From: an uncultured Lachnoanaerobaculum sp.
GTDB taxonomy: Bacteria > Bacillota > Clostridia > Lachnospirales > Lachnospiraceae
Direction of reading: 5' to 3'
Assembly: GCF_938015485.1 (NCBI RefSeq)
Contig: NZ_CALLVU010000154.1
Span: forward strand, 1 to 52,769
Length of the DNA: 52,769 bases
The notes under the pieces are model-generated. The model did not search any database, was not told the origin of the DNA, and saw only the letters and a list, made by a program, of their open reading frames with translations. Shown here piece by piece: positions 51,973 through 52,769 of the stretch (position 1 is its first letter; each line of letters opens with the position of its first letter). The translations under genes were made by a program, and so were the position numbers.

Positions 51973-52769
51973 TTATCTGTCCAAATACTCTAATATCTGC
52001 TTTTTTGTAACGGCATCCATATCCTCGCCTTTACTCCACGCCTTATACCATTCCACACTCAGATCAATCGCATCATGCACATTAAGTACAGGTTTCCATC
52101 CGTAAACCTTCTTTAACTTATCACAGTTTAACTTAAGGAATCCCGCCTCATGAGGTCCTCCGTCGGACTGAATCTTAAAATCAAAACCCTCTCCCCAGGC
52201 TCTCTTAAAACTCTCTACCAAAGTCTTTGCATTTACGCAGTCACTGTCGTCAGGTCCTACATTAAAATATCCCTCAAACCTCTCTCTGTACTGTGACTGT
52301 CTCATAACTATATCAAGGTATATAAATAAAGGTTCAAAAACATGCTGAAACGGCCTTATAGAATTTGGATTTCTGATTATCACAGGCTTACCCGATACGG
52401 CCGCTCTTACACAGTCAGGTATTATCCTATCCTTTGCAAAATCACCGCCTCCTATTACATTACCCGCCCTTGCTGTAGAAACCGGCAAATCGGCTAAAAA
52501 GCTTTTCTTATAGCTGTGTGTAACAAGTTCCGAACATGACTTTGAATTGGAGTAAGGATCATATCCGTCAAGGAAGTCCGTCTCAACATATCCCTTATCC
52601 TGTTCTTTATTCTCATACACCTTATCTGTGGTGACATTAAGGAAACTCTTTACACTCTTTGAAAGCCTTACACATTCCATTATATTTACGGTACCCATAA
52701 CATTGGTCTCATAAGTGTATACAGGTCTTTCATAAGAATCCCTGACTATAGGCTGTGCCGCCATATGAA
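51973..52769 (-). CDS. rfbG: CDP-glucose 4,6-dehydratase (partial, N-terminal part outside window)
   Basis: Short-chain dehydrogenase/reductase-fold enzyme that makes CDP-4-keto-6-deoxyglucose, the substrate for RfbH. The last roughly 265 residues are present; the coding frame runs off the right edge. Visible: HMAAQPIVRDSY, TNVMGTVNIMEC, the catalytic YSNSK (Tyr and Lys), and ARAGNVIGGGDFAKDRIIPD. The Met near 52764 is internal to the family, not the start. It is placed directly upstream of rfbH, as in dideoxyhexose clusters. Confidence 0.93.
   Translation of the reverse strand, partial: HMAAQPIVRDSYERPVYTYETNVMGTVNIMECVRLSKSVKSFLNVTTDKVYENKEQDKGYVETDFLDGYDPYSNSKSCSELVTHSYKKSFLADLPVSTARAGNVIGGGDFAKDRIIPDCVRAAVSGKPVIIRNPNSIRPFQHVFEPLFIYLDIVMRQSQYRERFEGYFNVGPDDSDCVNAKTLVESFKRAWGEGFDFKIQSDGGPHEAGFLKLNCDKLKKVYGWKPVLNVHDAIDLSVEWYKAWSKGEDMDAVTKKQILEYLDR

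Noticed and set aside
1..52769. CRISPR arrays, prophage, insertion sequences, rRNA or tRNA genes
   Set aside because: No regularly spaced repeats, transposase or integrase genes, or tRNA/rRNA-like sequence were recognised on either strand.

Overview
The window reads as chromosomal DNA of an anaerobic low-to-moderate GC Firmicute, most likely a Lachnospiraceae member (class Clostridia). This is inferred from gene content and order: SufU-type SUF machinery, IreB/RuvX/DUF1292 synteny, pta-ackA fermentation genes, a T-box leader, AGGAGG ribosome sites and Gram-positive promoter hexamers. No rRNA, tRNA, CRISPR array, prophage or insertion sequence was seen. Nearly everything is housekeeping; the accessory parts are the kdu cluster, two ABC loci and the surface-sugar genes at the right end.

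Layout. 1-1125: 5' part of glycyl-tRNA synthetase and a small lipoprotein (both minus). 1348-6195: sufCBDSU iron-sulfur operon (minus) from a promoter carrying an inverted repeat. 6368-7702: glutamate dehydrogenase. 7838-18712: a long co-oriented minus block, ireB, ruvX, DUF1292, RNase J, a short MltG-like protein, trmR, trhP, a YdcF protein, an M16C peptidase, era, recO. 18804-20557: mtaB and a divergent HPr-like gene that lacks the active histidine. 20611-24656: prmA-rsmE-nifS-thiI. 24763-27242: rpmF and pta-ackA.

27421-30568: a YesL-type membrane protein and a divergent regulator-kduI-kduD operon, separated by two direct copies of a GntR-type operator. 30612-34019: a YtrA-family regulator with its ABC exporter. 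34172-39126: typA/bipA and a class A penicillin-binding protein with a long proline-rich tail (plus). 39183-42326: a TrpXYZ-type ABC uptake operon behind a clear T-box leader and an additional 12-bp inverted repeat.

42343-50506: a long minus block, apparently from one promoter: two unrecognised membrane proteins, cdaA, cdaR, ptsH, ptsI, a polysaccharide polymerase-like protein and a MATE exporter. It places c-di-AMP synthesis beside the general PTS enzymes. 50619-52769: rfbH and the 3' part of rfbG, which make CDP-dideoxyhexose precursors for surface glycans.

No clearly novel large system was found. The best leads are regulatory or architectural: the T-box leader with an unresolved specifier and an extra downstream stem; the c-di-AMP/PTS/polymerase operon; the catalytic-domain-less MltG; the histidine-less HPr; and the paired operators at kdu and suf.
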